Of a stretch of DNA of 64,000 nucleotides, positions 28,736 through 37,825 are shown in pieces. This stretch comes from Magnetococcales bacterium (GTDB taxonomy: Bacteria > Pseudomonadota > Magnetococcia > Magnetococcales > JADFWU01): assembly GCA_015234045.1 (NCBI GenBank), contig JADFWU010000012.1, forward strand, positions 1 through 64,000, given 5' to 3'. The notes under the pieces were generated by a model. That model made no database searches. It saw only the letters and a program-made list of their open reading frames with translations, and was not told the origin of the DNA. How positions within the stretch are numbered: the stretch's first letter is position 1; each line of letters begins with the position of its first letter. The translations under genes and the position numbers were made by a program.

Positions 28736-29062
28736 ATGAACATAGAACTTTCCATCAATGAAGCACTATACAAAATTCGCAACAAAACCTGCGTACCCAG
28801 TTATCTGTGGCAATGCATGATTAAGACAGATTGTAACAGTAATACAGCGTTAATTCCCATGCGTAGATCAACCTTACCGCGCATTGAATCGGCACTGATT
28901 ACACTCAGAGATAGCGGACTCATCCACGACTATCACATAGAAGAAATGGCGGATGAATCAAAGAGAATCGGATTGCGTATTATCGGGATTTCGGCACTGT
29001 TTTTTCAAACAGTACAGCAAGATTTTCCAGCTGGAAAACTGTGTGATATTTCTGCTGAGTGA
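28736..29062 (+). CDS. Small hypothetical protein, 108 residues
   Basis: I do not recognise it. ATG with AGGA about ten bases upstream, divergent from the PLP gene. The sequence is soluble, with two cysteines near residues 18 and 27 and two more scattered. A central segment (STLPRIESALITLRDSGLIHDYHIEEM) could be a short helical domain. The next gene starts 236 bases later, and the interval holds no further convincing gene. Confidence 0.5.
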   Translation: MNIELSINEALYKIRNKTCVPSYLWQCMIKTDCNSNTALIPMRRSTLPRIESALITLRDSGLIHDYHIEEMADESKRIGLRIIGISALFFQTVQQDFPAGKLCDISAE

Positions 29063-29298
29063 TCTCGATGCGTTCACTTATTCACAAAGATATCCAGTGA
29101 CTTTCAAGGTCAAAAATAATCGCTCACACTGTGCAGATATTTTGCAACAATCGCATTATTCTCTTAAACTGTTGTCTATCTCAATTTTCACACAGATCAC
29201 TGCCCCTTGTATTATCTTATTTGACAAAACATACGAGATACATACCATCCCCTGCCCGCCAGATTCTTTGGTTTGACAGATTTTAGAAGAGGTCCGAC

Positions 29299-31296
29299 AT
29301 GCACCGTATTGATGGTCCCGGAAGTACCCAAAATGGTCGTTTCCAAGAAGGTGACAATAACCAACTCGGTACGGTTGTGTCTGCTGACTGGCTGAATGCA
29401 GTTCAGGATGAGATGATCCAAGTCGTCAAAGCCAGCGGCCAATCCTTGGACAAGGGAAACAACAAACAACTCAGCCGCGCACTGGCCAGCCAATATGCCA
29501 GCCAAGTTGCCAATTATGATCAACTGCGCCGTTCCAATATAGACACATCGGCTACGCCATTGGTTTTGGTCGCAGGACGTACAAGACCGGGTGATGGTGG
29601 TGAAGGCGTGTTTGCGGCAATACCAGCACATTCAGGCAAAGACAATGATGGCACGTTGCTTAAAGCGGCAAATGGTGCGCTTTGGCAACGCCTGGGCAAT
29701 CTGATTACACCTCAGATGTTCGGCGCTTCAGGCAATGGTGCCAGCAATGATACAAATGCCTTCAAAGCGGTTGCGGATTTCCTGGCGCAATCACCTCATG
29801 CCATTGGGAAATTCCTACGTATTCCAGCCACAGACAAGTTCTATAAAATCACCGATACGATCCATTTTCGTGATTTTGTCAAGAATCCGCTCTATATCAC
29901 TTTTGAACACGGTGCCATCATACATTATGAAGGCAATGGCTGGTTGTGGGATCTACAAAACTATAAAAACAGTAAACGCGCCGGCCCCAAGGAGCAACGC
30001 CCGGTCCATTGGATTGGTGGCTATTTTAAAGGTGGCGCACAAGCGAAAGGCTGCTTTCGCATTACCGACACATCCGGCAGCTTGTTCAAAGGCATGGAAA
30101 TCCATTTCAAAACCGGTACTGCCATTGAACAAAGAAACTGGGAGCACTTCTGCGAAAACAATACCTATCGTGACTATCGTATTCTTTCATCACGCTGGTT
30201 TAATTTCCTTGGCAAGAAAGCAACCGGCGGTCCTGGCCGTCATGAATCCCAGGCACGGACACGCCTGATCAACGGCTTTGCCAATGGTTCACCGTCCGCC
30301 GATATCCAGCACGCTATCAATGTTCAATCCAGCCTGTATGACTCAATTATTGATGTCATTGGTGGCAACCCTGGTAACTATGTTGCGCTGATCAAATGGC
30401 AACCCAAATCTGGCCAAGGTACCACCATTCGCAACATTAAGGTCGAGACCATGGGCAGTGGCTTGGACAGATCTGCCAGCGCAAAATACCGCGCCAAAAG
30501 TAACCGATTGACGATTTCAGATTTCAACCCCTTGGAACCACGCACCAAAGCCATGAAAGCGTTTTCCCGCAATAGCGACCCAGGCCGACGCATTACCTTG
30601 CTTGGCGCCACCAAGGATGGCGAAGATTTTCACACACGGATCAATAAAATCATCTCTAAAAATGAGGTCGAGTTATATGATCCTGTTCCCATCGGCGGAC
30701 AGGGACCATTTATCATGCACGGCACCTACATCGTAGAACTCCGCCAAAACGCCGGGGCTGTCTCTTTCTACGATAACAAGGTGATGGGCGGAACAGAGTA
30801 TTACAACACTTCCCGCGAGGGACGCTCTGCCAATGCCATGGGCTATGACACCCTCTCCTACGTAGGAAAATTGGATGCCTGGGATTCAAAAAACGCGGCG
30901 CTAAACGTCTTTGAAAAAGTGCGTACACGGCGCGTATTGGCAGATGAAATCGCCCTACCCAATACCGGCATATATGAACGGCTGTTCGACTTCTCAGGAA
31001 AGCAATCCCACACCATTGAGCGCGCGGATCTGGCCTGGGAAGCAGGCTATGGCGTGATGATGCTCATGATCGAAAGCGCAAAACCAATGGGACCGCGTGG
31101 CATCTGGGCACTGGCACGTTTCTCCGATGATGACACCAATGCAGAAGTGCGCGAGATCATTCAAAGAAAAGGCAGAAAAGGGACTCAACTGTCGGTAAAA
31201 TGGGACAGCAAAGGATTAGTGATCGGTCGCAGCAATGGCCAACACGATGGCACCTACATTGCCCGGATTGTTTCGGGTAAAAGCATGGGGATGTAG
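29299..31296 (+). CDS. Tailspike-like protein: phage tail-fibre-type N-terminus plus pectate-lyase-like beta-helix
   Basis: The opening MHRIDGPGSTQNGRF ... TVVSADWLNAVQDEM is the N-terminal signature of many phage tail fibre and tailspike proteins. After about 130 residues comes TPQMFGASGNGASNDTNAFKAVADFL, the usual entry of a pectate-lyase-3 type right-handed beta-helix, continuing to about 560. A C-terminal beta-rich part follows. The expected activity is cleavage or binding of a surface polysaccharide. There are no other phage genes nearby. The gene faces the cell's own polysaccharide operon, so it may be a domesticated capsule or exopolysaccharide depolymerase. ATG has a GAGG-like site (AGAGGTCC) upstream. 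Confidence 0.78.
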   Translation: MHRIDGPGSTQNGRFQEGDNNQLGTVVSADWLNAVQDEMIQVVKASGQSLDKGNNKQLSRALASQYASQVANYDQLRRSNIDTSATPLVLVAGRTRPGDGGEGVFAAIPAHSGKDNDGTLLKAANGALWQRLGNLITPQMFGASGNGASNDTNAFKAVADFLAQSPHAIGKFLRIPATDKFYKITDTIHFRDFVKNPLYITFEHGAIIHYEGNGWLWDLQNYKNSKRAGPKEQRPVHWIGGYFKGGAQAKGCFRITDTSGSLFKGMEIHFKTGTAIEQRNWEHFCENNTYRDYRILSSRWFNFLGKKATGGPGRHESQARTRLINGFANGSPSADIQHAINVQSSLYDSIIDVIGGNPGNYVALIKWQPKSGQGTTIRNIKVETMGSGLDRSASAKYRAKSNRLTISDFNPLEPRTKAMKAFSRNSDPGRRITLLGATKDGEDFHTRINKIISKNEVELYDPVPIGGQGPFIMHGTYIVELRQNAGAVSFYDNKVMGGTEYYNTSREGRSANAMGYDTLSYVGKLDAWDSKNAALNVFEKVRTRRVLADEIALPNTGIYERLFDFSGKQSHTIERADLAWEAGYGVMMLMIESAKPMGPRGIWALARFSDDDTNAEVREIIQRKGRKGTQLSVKWDSKGLVIGRSNGQHDGTYIARIVSGKSMGM

Positions 31297-31306
31297 AGCA
31301 GGATCA

Positions 31307-31336
31307 TTCCAGAGTCTGTTACAACAGGCTCTGGAA
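31307..31336 (+). terminator. Strong hairpin after the tailspike-like gene
   Basis: Arms TTCCAGAG/CTCTGGAA plus inner CTGTT/AACAG form a 13-pair stem with a very short loop, 11 bases after the stop codon. There is no T-run behind it, so it may act with Rho or as an mRNA end stabiliser. Confidence 0.5.
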
Positions 31337-31393
31337 CAAACCCATTTATAGAGTGAGCCCCAAAATCAGACGATGAATCACAACCCGAGTGGA

Positions 31394-31482
31394 AGCCCTG
31401 GTGATGTTTTTGCGCCGCTTCTGATGTACGAAGCAGATCATCAGAGCAAAAACATCACCAGGGCTGGCATCACCAGGGCTGG
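31394..31482. repeat. 20-bp perfect inverted repeat with nested arms and 15-bp tandem duplication
   Basis: Arm one (31394-31413) agccctggtgatgtttttgc is the exact reverse complement of arm two (31446-31465). The 32-base interior contains CTGATG/CATCAG and, alternatively, GCTTC/GAAGC, so two folds compete. The outer right arm runs into a 15-base unit catcaccagggctgg present twice in tandem (31453-31467 and 31468-31482). It lies between two convergent genes. Confidence 0.85.
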
Positions 31483-31515
31483 AACGGCTGACTGTTCAAA
31501 TTTCAGACAAAACCC

Positions 31516-32820
31516 CTATAAATGCAGCGTCTTTGGAATACCAAACATACTGACACCCAATTTTTTCTTGACCACCACAACCAAGATCACATTCTTTACT
31601 GTCATCAATAACGCAAAGCTCGCCGCAGCACCAATGCCACCATACAGGGTGATCAACAGGTAGTTCACTGGGATGGAACAGAGCATAATCAGTAAGTTGA
31701 CCTTCATGACTGCGTTTTCATTGCCTGTCATGGTCAATTGAAACTGTACGGATGCCGTGATTGTGTTCACATATTGCCCTAATGCAATCACAACCAGCAT
31801 GGGTGCGGCTAACGCGTAATTCGGGCCAAAGACCCAAAGGATTTGTTCGGAAAACAGGAAAATAGCCAGCAACAGTGGCGTGGTGAACAGGATTAAACTC
31901 AGACTGGTTAAGCGTGCCAAATTTTCAATACGATCAATTTGCTCATTTTCATGGTAAATCGCATAGCGTGGCGCAACGAAATTATTCGCTACCATGATAA
32001 TGAATGAAATAAGAAACGCCGTACGGTGGGCAACATTGTATAAAGCAACATCCTGGCTATCTGCCAAAATGCCCAAAATCAGAGAACCACTCCACAACAT
32101 GACAAAATTAAGCCCAATCGCTCCCATGATCGGCAAAGATGCCCGCAACATCTCCGGGCTCTTGGCATAATCCACAGCCTGTGAAGACAATTTGATTTTC
32201 GTGTAGTAAACCCATCCGCCGACAATAGCCACCAATACCGAAGCAGTGGCATAAATCGCCATCAATCCATGGGCTGTAATGGCCGCACTACTTAACCAAG
32301 CCACTAGCCCGATGGCTAGAAGTACGACACCTGGAATGGCTCCCGCTTCATAAAACGTTGCCAATATCGGTTTACGCAATCCTTTCAAGACACCGCAGTG
32401 CAAACGCGCAACGCTAAATGGCACCAACGCCAGCGCGACCATGATGATCACATCGACAAATTCGGGTTTGGAAAAGAGCGTAGAGGCCAACCACTCAGCG
32501 AAATACCAGCTGATCGCACCGAAAACAATTCCAAGTACAACCGATGTGGCAAAGGCAGTGCGATAAATTCCGGAAATAATGCCGGTGGCCTGTTCTTTCC
32601 ATCTTGGCGCGATAAAACGAATCAGAGAGTTCTCAAACCCAAACCGAGGCAGAATACTGATTGCCATCAGCAGATTGAGCCCGAGATAGAAAAGCCCAGC
32701 TTCGGACACAGGCAGATAATGGGTAATGCCGATGTTCATCGCAAAACCTAATCCAGCCCCAAGGCCGCGTGAACCAACACCCATCAGGCCTTTTAGCAGG
32801 ATCGTCTTTACACGTTTCAT
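31516..32820 (-). CDS. Polysaccharide flippase (Wzx/MATE-MurJ-like superfamily)
   Basis: The 434-residue protein is hydrophobic throughout, with about twelve membrane segments. The N-terminal GVGSRGLGAGLGFAMNIGITHYLPVSEAGLFYL is characteristic of Wzx-type lipid-linked oligosaccharide flippases. It flips undecaprenyl-linked repeat units across the inner membrane. It is the last gene of a minus-strand operon (chain-length regulator, two glycosyltransferases, two sulfotransferases), 17 bases after the Wzz-like gene. A Wzy polymerase is not in the window. Confidence 0.88.
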   Translation of the reverse strand: MKRVKTILLKGLMGVGSRGLGAGLGFAMNIGITHYLPVSEAGLFYLGLNLLMAISILPRFGFENSLIRFIAPRWKEQATGIISGIYRTAFATSVVLGIVFGAISWYFAEWLASTLFSKPEFVDVIIMVALALVPFSVARLHCGVLKGLRKPILATFYEAGAIPGVVLLAIGLVAWLSSAAITAHGLMAIYATASVLVAIVGGWVYYTKIKLSSQAVDYAKSPEMLRASLPIMGAIGLNFVMLWSGSLILGILADSQDVALYNVAHRTAFLISFIIMVANNFVAPRYAIYHENEQIDRIENLARLTSLSLILFTTPLLLAIFLFSEQILWVFGPNYALAAPMLVVIALGQYVNTITASVQFQLTMTGNENAVMKVNLLIMLCSIPVNYLLITLYGGIGAAASFALLMTVKNVILVVVVKKKLGVSMFGIPKTLHL

Positions 32821-32837
32821 CGCATTATCACTGTATA

Positions 32838-33743
32838 TCAGGAAGCTGTTTTTATCCGTTGCTTGGCACTCTGGCGTTTACGTTCTTCAAGGATCAAGCT
32901 TAGAAACACACCAATCAACAGACCACCAATCAAACCCAACGCGATAATCAATTTACGTCTGGGACGCACAAAATTATCCAGATCAGGCGCGACAGGTGGA
33001 TCGATCACTTTGAATGCAAACTCTTTTCTAATCTCAGCAAAAGTGATGGACTTGGTGTGTGATTCAATCAGACTGTAAAGCGCTTGTCGTACATCTGAGG
33101 TGGACGTGCGTTCAATTTTATCAGCCAAATAGGCCAGTATCTGTTCAGACTCCTGAATAGTCTGTGTACGCATTTTTTCATTGATACTTTGCACGATCTT
33201 CAGCACCCAGTCTCGGGCCACTTCTGGATCTCTCCACTCAATTGCCAACGAGACCAAACCTGTGGTCTTGTCTTCAGTAACAAATCGAATCGTATTGACA
33301 AACATATCCACAGAGTCCCAAAGCGTGGGCGGTGGGTTATCCTCATCCACAATCCACTTTTGATTCTCAGCATCCCACTGTTTGGCATAGAAAATGGGCA
33401 TCAATCCATTGTCCACAATCAGATCACTGGCAAATCCGCGTGATTTTAGTGTCGCCAAAGAGAGCGCCTGCGCTGATCCTCCTGAACCGATATCAATACC
33501 TGCCAAAGAGGTTAATCCACCTAAGCGATCTGTCAAACTGGACATCTTTGACATGCTTTCAGGATTGGATGCAAACAGAACTGTCTCAACCCGATAGACG
33601 GGCTGTTGGTAAAAAGCAAAACCAACCGCCGCCGCAGTAATCGCTGTTGTGACGAGAAGAATGAACCATTTGCGCCTCAATAAAACATTAATCGCATCAA
33701 AAAAGCCGGTTTCATCATCTGAGATCGTTGAATGTGAAGCCAT
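32838..33743 (-). CDS. Wzz-type polysaccharide chain-length determinant
   Basis: The 301-residue protein has the two-membrane-helix layout of polysaccharide co-polymerases. The N-terminal helix is at about 29-50 (RKWFILLVTTAITAAAVGFAFY), a periplasmic coiled-coil domain follows, and the C-terminal helix is at about 265-287, preceded by the Pro-rich VIDPPVAPDLDNFVRPRR motif. There is no C-terminal tyrosine-kinase domain. It would regulate repeat number of the exported polysaccharide. Confidence 0.9.
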   Translation of the reverse strand: MASHSTISDDETGFFDAINVLLRRKWFILLVTTAITAAAVGFAFYQQPVYRVETVLFASNPESMSKMSSLTDRLGGLTSLAGIDIGSGGSAQALSLATLKSRGFASDLIVDNGLMPIFYAKQWDAENQKWIVDEDNPPPTLWDSVDMFVNTIRFVTEDKTTGLVSLAIEWRDPEVARDWVLKIVQSINEKMRTQTIQESEQILAYLADKIERTSTSDVRQALYSLIESHTKSITFAEIRKEFAFKVIDPPVAPDLDNFVRPRRKLIIALGLIGGLLIGVFLSLILEERKRQSAKQRIKTAS

Positions 33744-33827
33744 GGATCTATGAAACTCCCTAAACGGGCAAAAAAACAGTTATCAAAACCCGGTGCATTT
33801 TAGGCCCTGTTGAGATAAACCGGTTGC

Positions 33828-34982
33828 TCACAGATCAAACTGAGCATTCCTATCCTGTTGATAAGCACGGTAAACCGTATCAACAGCCTTGGAAAAACGG
33901 TTTTTGAAATTTTCAGCGGAAAACAGCTCCGCACGCGTGCGGCAGGATGTGGATTTATAGAGCGCCTGATCCTGCTCAAATTGCGCGACAGCCTGCTGGA
34001 TTGCCTGTGGTGTCTGTTCATGAAAAAAGAGACCAGTCGGATGTTCAGAATCCTGCTCTTTGCTGCGAATGGTCTCCAAAGCACCACCACGACCATAAGC
34101 AATAACCGGCGTTCCACATGCCATGGATTCAACCGGTGTGATACCGAAATCTTCTTCAGCCGCAAACACAAACGCCTTGGCCCGCTGCATATGATCCTTC
34201 ATAACATCAAAGGATTGATAACCCATCACCGAGATATTGGGCGCAGCTTGCCGTTGCACCTTCTTCATGTCCGGTCCATCACCAATGACTACCAGCTTCT
34301 TATCTGGCATCTGTGCAAAAGCTTCAACAATAAGATCAATCCGTTTATAAGGCACCATACGAGAAGCGGTCAGATAAAAATCATCCTTGGCATCATTCAT
34401 GGAGAATCCCTCAACATCCACAGGTGGATAGATCACCTGGGATTCTCGGCGATACACCTTACGCACGCGACGCGCAATAAAATGGGAATTCACAATAAAA
34501 TGATCCACACAATTGGAACTACTCACGTCCCACATGCGGATATAGTGCAATATTGACCGAACAAAAAAGGACCTGAAACCGCGCTGCAAACCACTCTCTT
34601 TTAAATACTGATTCTGCAAGTCCCACGCATAGCGCATAGGCGAATGTACATAACTGACATGTACCTGGTCCGGCCCGGTGATCACCCCTTTGGCAACAGC
34701 ATAGGAACTGGAAATAATCAGGTCATAACCGGCCAGATCCAACTGCTCAATGGCCAAAGGCATTAACGGAAGATAGGCACGGTATTTTTTCTTACCCCAA
34801 GGCAGAGACTGAATAAAAGATGTGGTGGAAGATTTTCCTTTCAGAAATCCGCGATCCTTCTCCGGGATGGAATCAACCAAAGTAAAGATATCAGCATCAG
34901 GATAGAGATCTAAAATCTGTTCCAACACCCGTTCAGCACCAGCATAAGTGACAAGCCAGTCATGTATAATTGCCGTTTTCAC
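33828..34982 (-). CDS. GT4-family glycosyltransferase
   Basis: The protein has a GT-B fold of family 4. The N-terminal KTAIIHDWLVTYAGAERVLEQIL begins the acceptor domain. The C-terminal domain has YLTASRMVPYKRIDLIVEAF, LVVIGDGPDMKKVQ and the EDFGITPVESMACGTPVIAYGRGGALETI donor motif with the E-x7-E pattern. The frame reaches TTG 35009, but GTG 34982 gives a GTGA overlap with the preceding gene, which is the arrangement used elsewhere in this operon. It should add a sugar to the lipid-linked repeat unit in the cytoplasm. Confidence 0.88.
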   Translation of the reverse strand: MKTAIIHDWLVTYAGAERVLEQILDLYPDADIFTLVDSIPEKDRGFLKGKSSTTSFIQSLPWGKKKYRAYLPLMPLAIEQLDLAGYDLIISSSYAVAKGVITGPDQVHVSYVHSPMRYAWDLQNQYLKESGLQRGFRSFFVRSILHYIRMWDVSSSNCVDHFIVNSHFIARRVRKVYRRESQVIYPPVDVEGFSMNDAKDDFYLTASRMVPYKRIDLIVEAFAQMPDKKLVVIGDGPDMKKVQRQAAPNISVMGYQSFDVMKDHMQRAKAFVFAAEEDFGITPVESMACGTPVIAYGRGGALETIRSKEQDSEHPTGLFFHEQTPQAIQQAVAQFEQDQALYKSTSCRTRAELFSAENFKNRFSKAVDTVYRAYQQDRNAQFDL

Positions 34983-36004
34983 TCGACCACCGCCTCTAAC
35001 GTTTTCCAAGTCTGCTCCGCTGACTTCTGCCAGCTGAATTGCGCTGCTCTTGCATAACCTGCGTCGATCAAAGAACGGTTCAACGCATCATCCTCGCCCA
35101 ACTGTCTGATACCATCCGCAATGGCCTCGACATCATCAGGATCAACCAAGATAGCGGCCTCCCCTGCCACTTCCGGTAGTGACGCTCGATTGCTGGTCAG
35201 AACAGGCGTACCACAGGCCATCGCTTCCAAAACAGTTAAACCAAAACCTTCAAACAGTGAAGGATAAAGAAACGCCCGCGCATCACAATAAAGCAGTGGC
35301 AAGTCGGCATCGGGCACATAGCCCAGTGTACGCACCCCTTCTGGAAAAACAAATTGCTGCTGTTTGAATGCGCTGCCACCACCGCCGATAACCAACAATT
35401 CATAATTGCTGCGAAATTCCGGTGAGAGCGTCTGCCAGGCACTGAGCAATTTTTTCAGATTTTTACGTGGATCCAAGGAGCCAACGATCAAAAAATAGGG
35501 ACGCTCAATACCATAACGCTGCCGTAACGCGTCTGGCACCTCTTGCTGTTTGAATACATCGTGATTTACGCCATTATGGATAGCAACCACTCGATCTTCA
35601 GGCAACGCGACGTTATCCAGTATGACACTGCGCGAAAATTCCGAAACCGTAATCACCATCCGACTGCTCTTCAGCAACCTGGGAACCACCTGCCGTCGCC
35701 AAAGTGCATATTTTTTGGAAAACCATTCAGGATGCACCAAAACAGCACCATCATGCAGAGTCAGTACTTTATTGGAACAGGTGAGCGGCCCTGTATTTGT
35801 CGGACACCACAGAACCGATTGCGGACGTTTGGCACAGATAAACTGCTCCCACAAACTGGGTTTCTTTCGCCCCAGCCAACTGTGGGTCGGATCAAGAACA
35901 GTAAACGGTTTATTATCCTGCTGCCACTGTTTGACTATTTCAAATGCGTAGCGCTGAACGCCTGTCAATTGCTGTGCGCGGTACTTACCGTTGACTGTGA
36001 TCAT
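34979..36004 (-). CDS. GT4-family glycosyltransferase
   Basis: This is a second family 4 glycosyltransferase. It begins MITVNGKYRAQQLTGVQRYAFEIV and has the donor-domain segments YFLIVGSLDPRKNLKKLLSAW and PSLFEGFGLTVLEAMACGTPVLTSN. The frame extends upstream to 36076, but ATG 36004 fits the domain start and has GGAT a suitable distance before. It overlaps the sulfotransferase gene by 20 bases and the next glycosyltransferase by four, showing translational coupling. Confidence 0.87.
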   Translation of the reverse strand: MITVNGKYRAQQLTGVQRYAFEIVKQWQQDNKPFTVLDPTHSWLGRKKPSLWEQFICAKRPQSVLWCPTNTGPLTCSNKVLTLHDGAVLVHPEWFSKKYALWRRQVVPRLLKSSRMVITVSEFSRSVILDNVALPEDRVVAIHNGVNHDVFKQQEVPDALRQRYGIERPYFLIVGSLDPRKNLKKLLSAWQTLSPEFRSNYELLVIGGGGSAFKQQQFVFPEGVRTLGYVPDADLPLLYCDARAFLYPSLFEGFGLTVLEAMACGTPVLTSNRASLPEVAGEAAILVDPDDVEAIADGIRQLGEDDALNRSLIDAGYARAAQFSWQKSAEQTWKTLEAVVE

Positions 36005-36920
36005 CTTGAATCCAGTGGGAAAGATCCCGTTGCAACATCTTCCCCAGCTGTTGGATATCCTCTTTAAATATCTCAATCAGTCGTGAGCGCGTTTCAGGCA
36101 TCATTTTGGGTTTTACAGGTTTATTATTAAAGGATCGTATCCGCTCCATCACCGCATGAGCAAAAGGTCTTGGCAGAATATCGCGCACAAAGTTCCGCAA
36201 GCGACTCGGGCGATTGAAAATATAGGAGACCAACGGCCAACGCGCCTCTCCAGAGGCGTTATGGTGCTGACTCTTTTCCCGTTTTGGTAAAGTGATATCC
36301 AACTCTAAAAAGCGCAAAACATCCTGAACAACCTTCAGAGAGTCAACACGATAGTCATCCAGAAACACCACTTTGACCTGTTGATGACCAAAAATCTGGA
36401 GATAGCGTTGTACCTGTTGGCTATACATGCCCATCTGCACATAATGCCAACTGAACTCCCAACCATCCTGCATGCGTTGTAACTCTTTATCCAACGCATG
36501 ATCAAACGTCTCTTTTTCACGACAATCGCGTTTGAGATGCCGGTAGTGAGACCACGCTCTGTCCACAGGATTACGCAACATGATGATGATGCGTGCATCC
36601 GGGTTATAGGCATGGATCAATGCGGGTGCTTGATCATCATAAAGATACGCTACAGAAGCATCGCAATAATAGTGCGCTTGTTTGCTCTGATCATCTGAAC
36701 CTGACTCTGTAAAGCTGGACTCATACGCTTCAAGGGAAGCAGCTACATAGGTGGCTAACTTATCTCCAGGACCATTGCCAGGCACATTGGCACACCCTTT
36801 GGAGAAAAAATTTTGTTCCTTATGATCAGGAACACGGATCTCCTGGGATGCCATTAGCTCATAGAAAAGCGAGGTTGTTCCAGACTTAGCCGAACCAACG
36901 ATGAACAGATTGGCCTTCAC
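35985..36920 (-). CDS. PAPS-dependent sulfotransferase
   Basis: The 311-residue protein has the two PAPS-binding signatures of carbohydrate sulfotransferases. A 5'-phosphosulfate loop VGSAKSGTTSL sits at the N-terminus and a 3'-phosphate motif MLRNPVDRAWSHYRHL near 115. It resembles the heparan-sulfate-sulfotransferase-like group. In this operon it should sulfate the polysaccharide or its precursor. The GTG start overlaps the upstream stop (GTGA). Confidence 0.88.
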   Translation of the reverse strand: MKANLFIVGSAKSGTTSLFYELMASQEIRVPDHKEQNFFSKGCANVPGNGPGDKLATYVAASLEAYESSFTESGSDDQSKQAHYYCDASVAYLYDDQAPALIHAYNPDARIIIMLRNPVDRAWSHYRHLKRDCREKETFDHALDKELQRMQDGWEFSWHYVQMGMYSQQVQRYLQIFGHQQVKVVFLDDYRVDSLKVVQDVLRFLELDITLPKREKSQHHNASGEARWPLVSYIFNRPSRLRNFVRDILPRPFAHAVMERIRSFNNKPVKPKMMPETRSRLIEIFKEDIQQLGKMLQRDLSHWIQDDHSQR

Positions 36921-37627
36921 CTTTGCAACTCCTCTTCAGAAAACACTGACACACTCAGATATTGCTGGTAAAGCGCCATACATTCGGAAAACCTGGGATG
37001 CGTGATAATCTTTTCGGAAATTTCCGCTTTGAGTTTCTCTTTTTCTGCTGAGGGGCCTGCATAGAGATTAGGCAGACGCTTTCTCTCGGCAGTCTTCTGT
37101 TTTAGTACTTCGAACACCTTATCCTGCCGTTGCTGATCCATTTTTTCACATGCAAAGGAGGCATTAAACTTCGCATTCATGGCGTGAACGACTTCTGGCA
37201 ATCTTTTTGTGTGGTCTGCAAAGTCACTGACCAGCATATGATCCCTGAACGGCCATACCTTGCGATGGTAATAACAGTAATTCCAAATTGCCGCATCAAC
37301 TGACAAACGCCGATCACTGACAAGAAGAGAGGCCAAAACCTGCTGTGGTGGACGAATGAAAAACAGTGTGGGAATTTGCCGCTGACTGGCCGCTTCAACC
37401 AAATAGGGCAAATGGATATGATGCGCCACCGAAATATCCGGGTTAAACATCAGCAACGCCCGAAAAACAAAGCTATTGCCTGAACGCGGAAAACCCGCCA
37501 GACACAAATCGGTCTGACTATTAACACCCTTGATTCGATATCGCGGAAATACGCTGAGGAAACGGGCCGACCAGACGCGGGCACCAATGATCTGTTTGAT
37601 TTTGAAAAAAGCGTCTTTAAGAAACAT
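36917..37627 (-). CDS. Sulfotransferase-like protein
   Basis: This is a shorter member of about 236 residues. P-loop-like 5'-PSB motif LAGFPRSGNSFVFRAL and a LFFIRPPQQVLASLLVSDRRLSVDAAIWNYC segment occupying the 3'-phosphate-binding position are seen. It is divergent from the adjacent sulfotransferase and may have another acceptor position on the same glycan. ATG 37627 is preferred over TTG 37642. It is the first gene of the operon; the 198 bases upstream hold no gene. Confidence 0.75.
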   Translation of the reverse strand: MFLKDAFFKIKQIIGARVWSARFLSVFPRYRIKGVNSQTDLCLAGFPRSGNSFVFRALLMFNPDISVAHHIHLPYLVEAASQRQIPTLFFIRPPQQVLASLLVSDRRLSVDAAIWNYCYYHRKVWPFRDHMLVSDFADHTKRLPEVVHAMNAKFNASFACEKMDQQRQDKVFEVLKQKTAERKRLPNLYAGPSAEKEKLKAEISEKIITHPRFSECMALYQQYLSVSVFSEEELQR

Positions 37628-37825
37628 ACCGTGACTCTTCAAGGAACATGGATATTTAAAGCCATGAATGATGCAAACAGGATACAGATTGTGACATGAA
37701 AATCAAATTTCTGAGGCAGTTTTTGTATACAAAATACGCAAGCACATGACATCCCATTGTGAAACAACACGCGCTTCCCTAATAAAACAACATACAAACA
37801 TGTCGTTAGAATAATTTATCAGAAT

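Noticed and set aside
29299-31296. Prophage remnant around the tailspike-like gene
   Set aside because: No capsid, portal, terminase, integrase or lysis gene occurs on either side; only this one protein looks phage-derived.
33858-34556. 232-codon frame opposite the glycosyltransferase gene
   Set aside because: Lies wholly antisense to a gene with recognised motifs and shows no domain.
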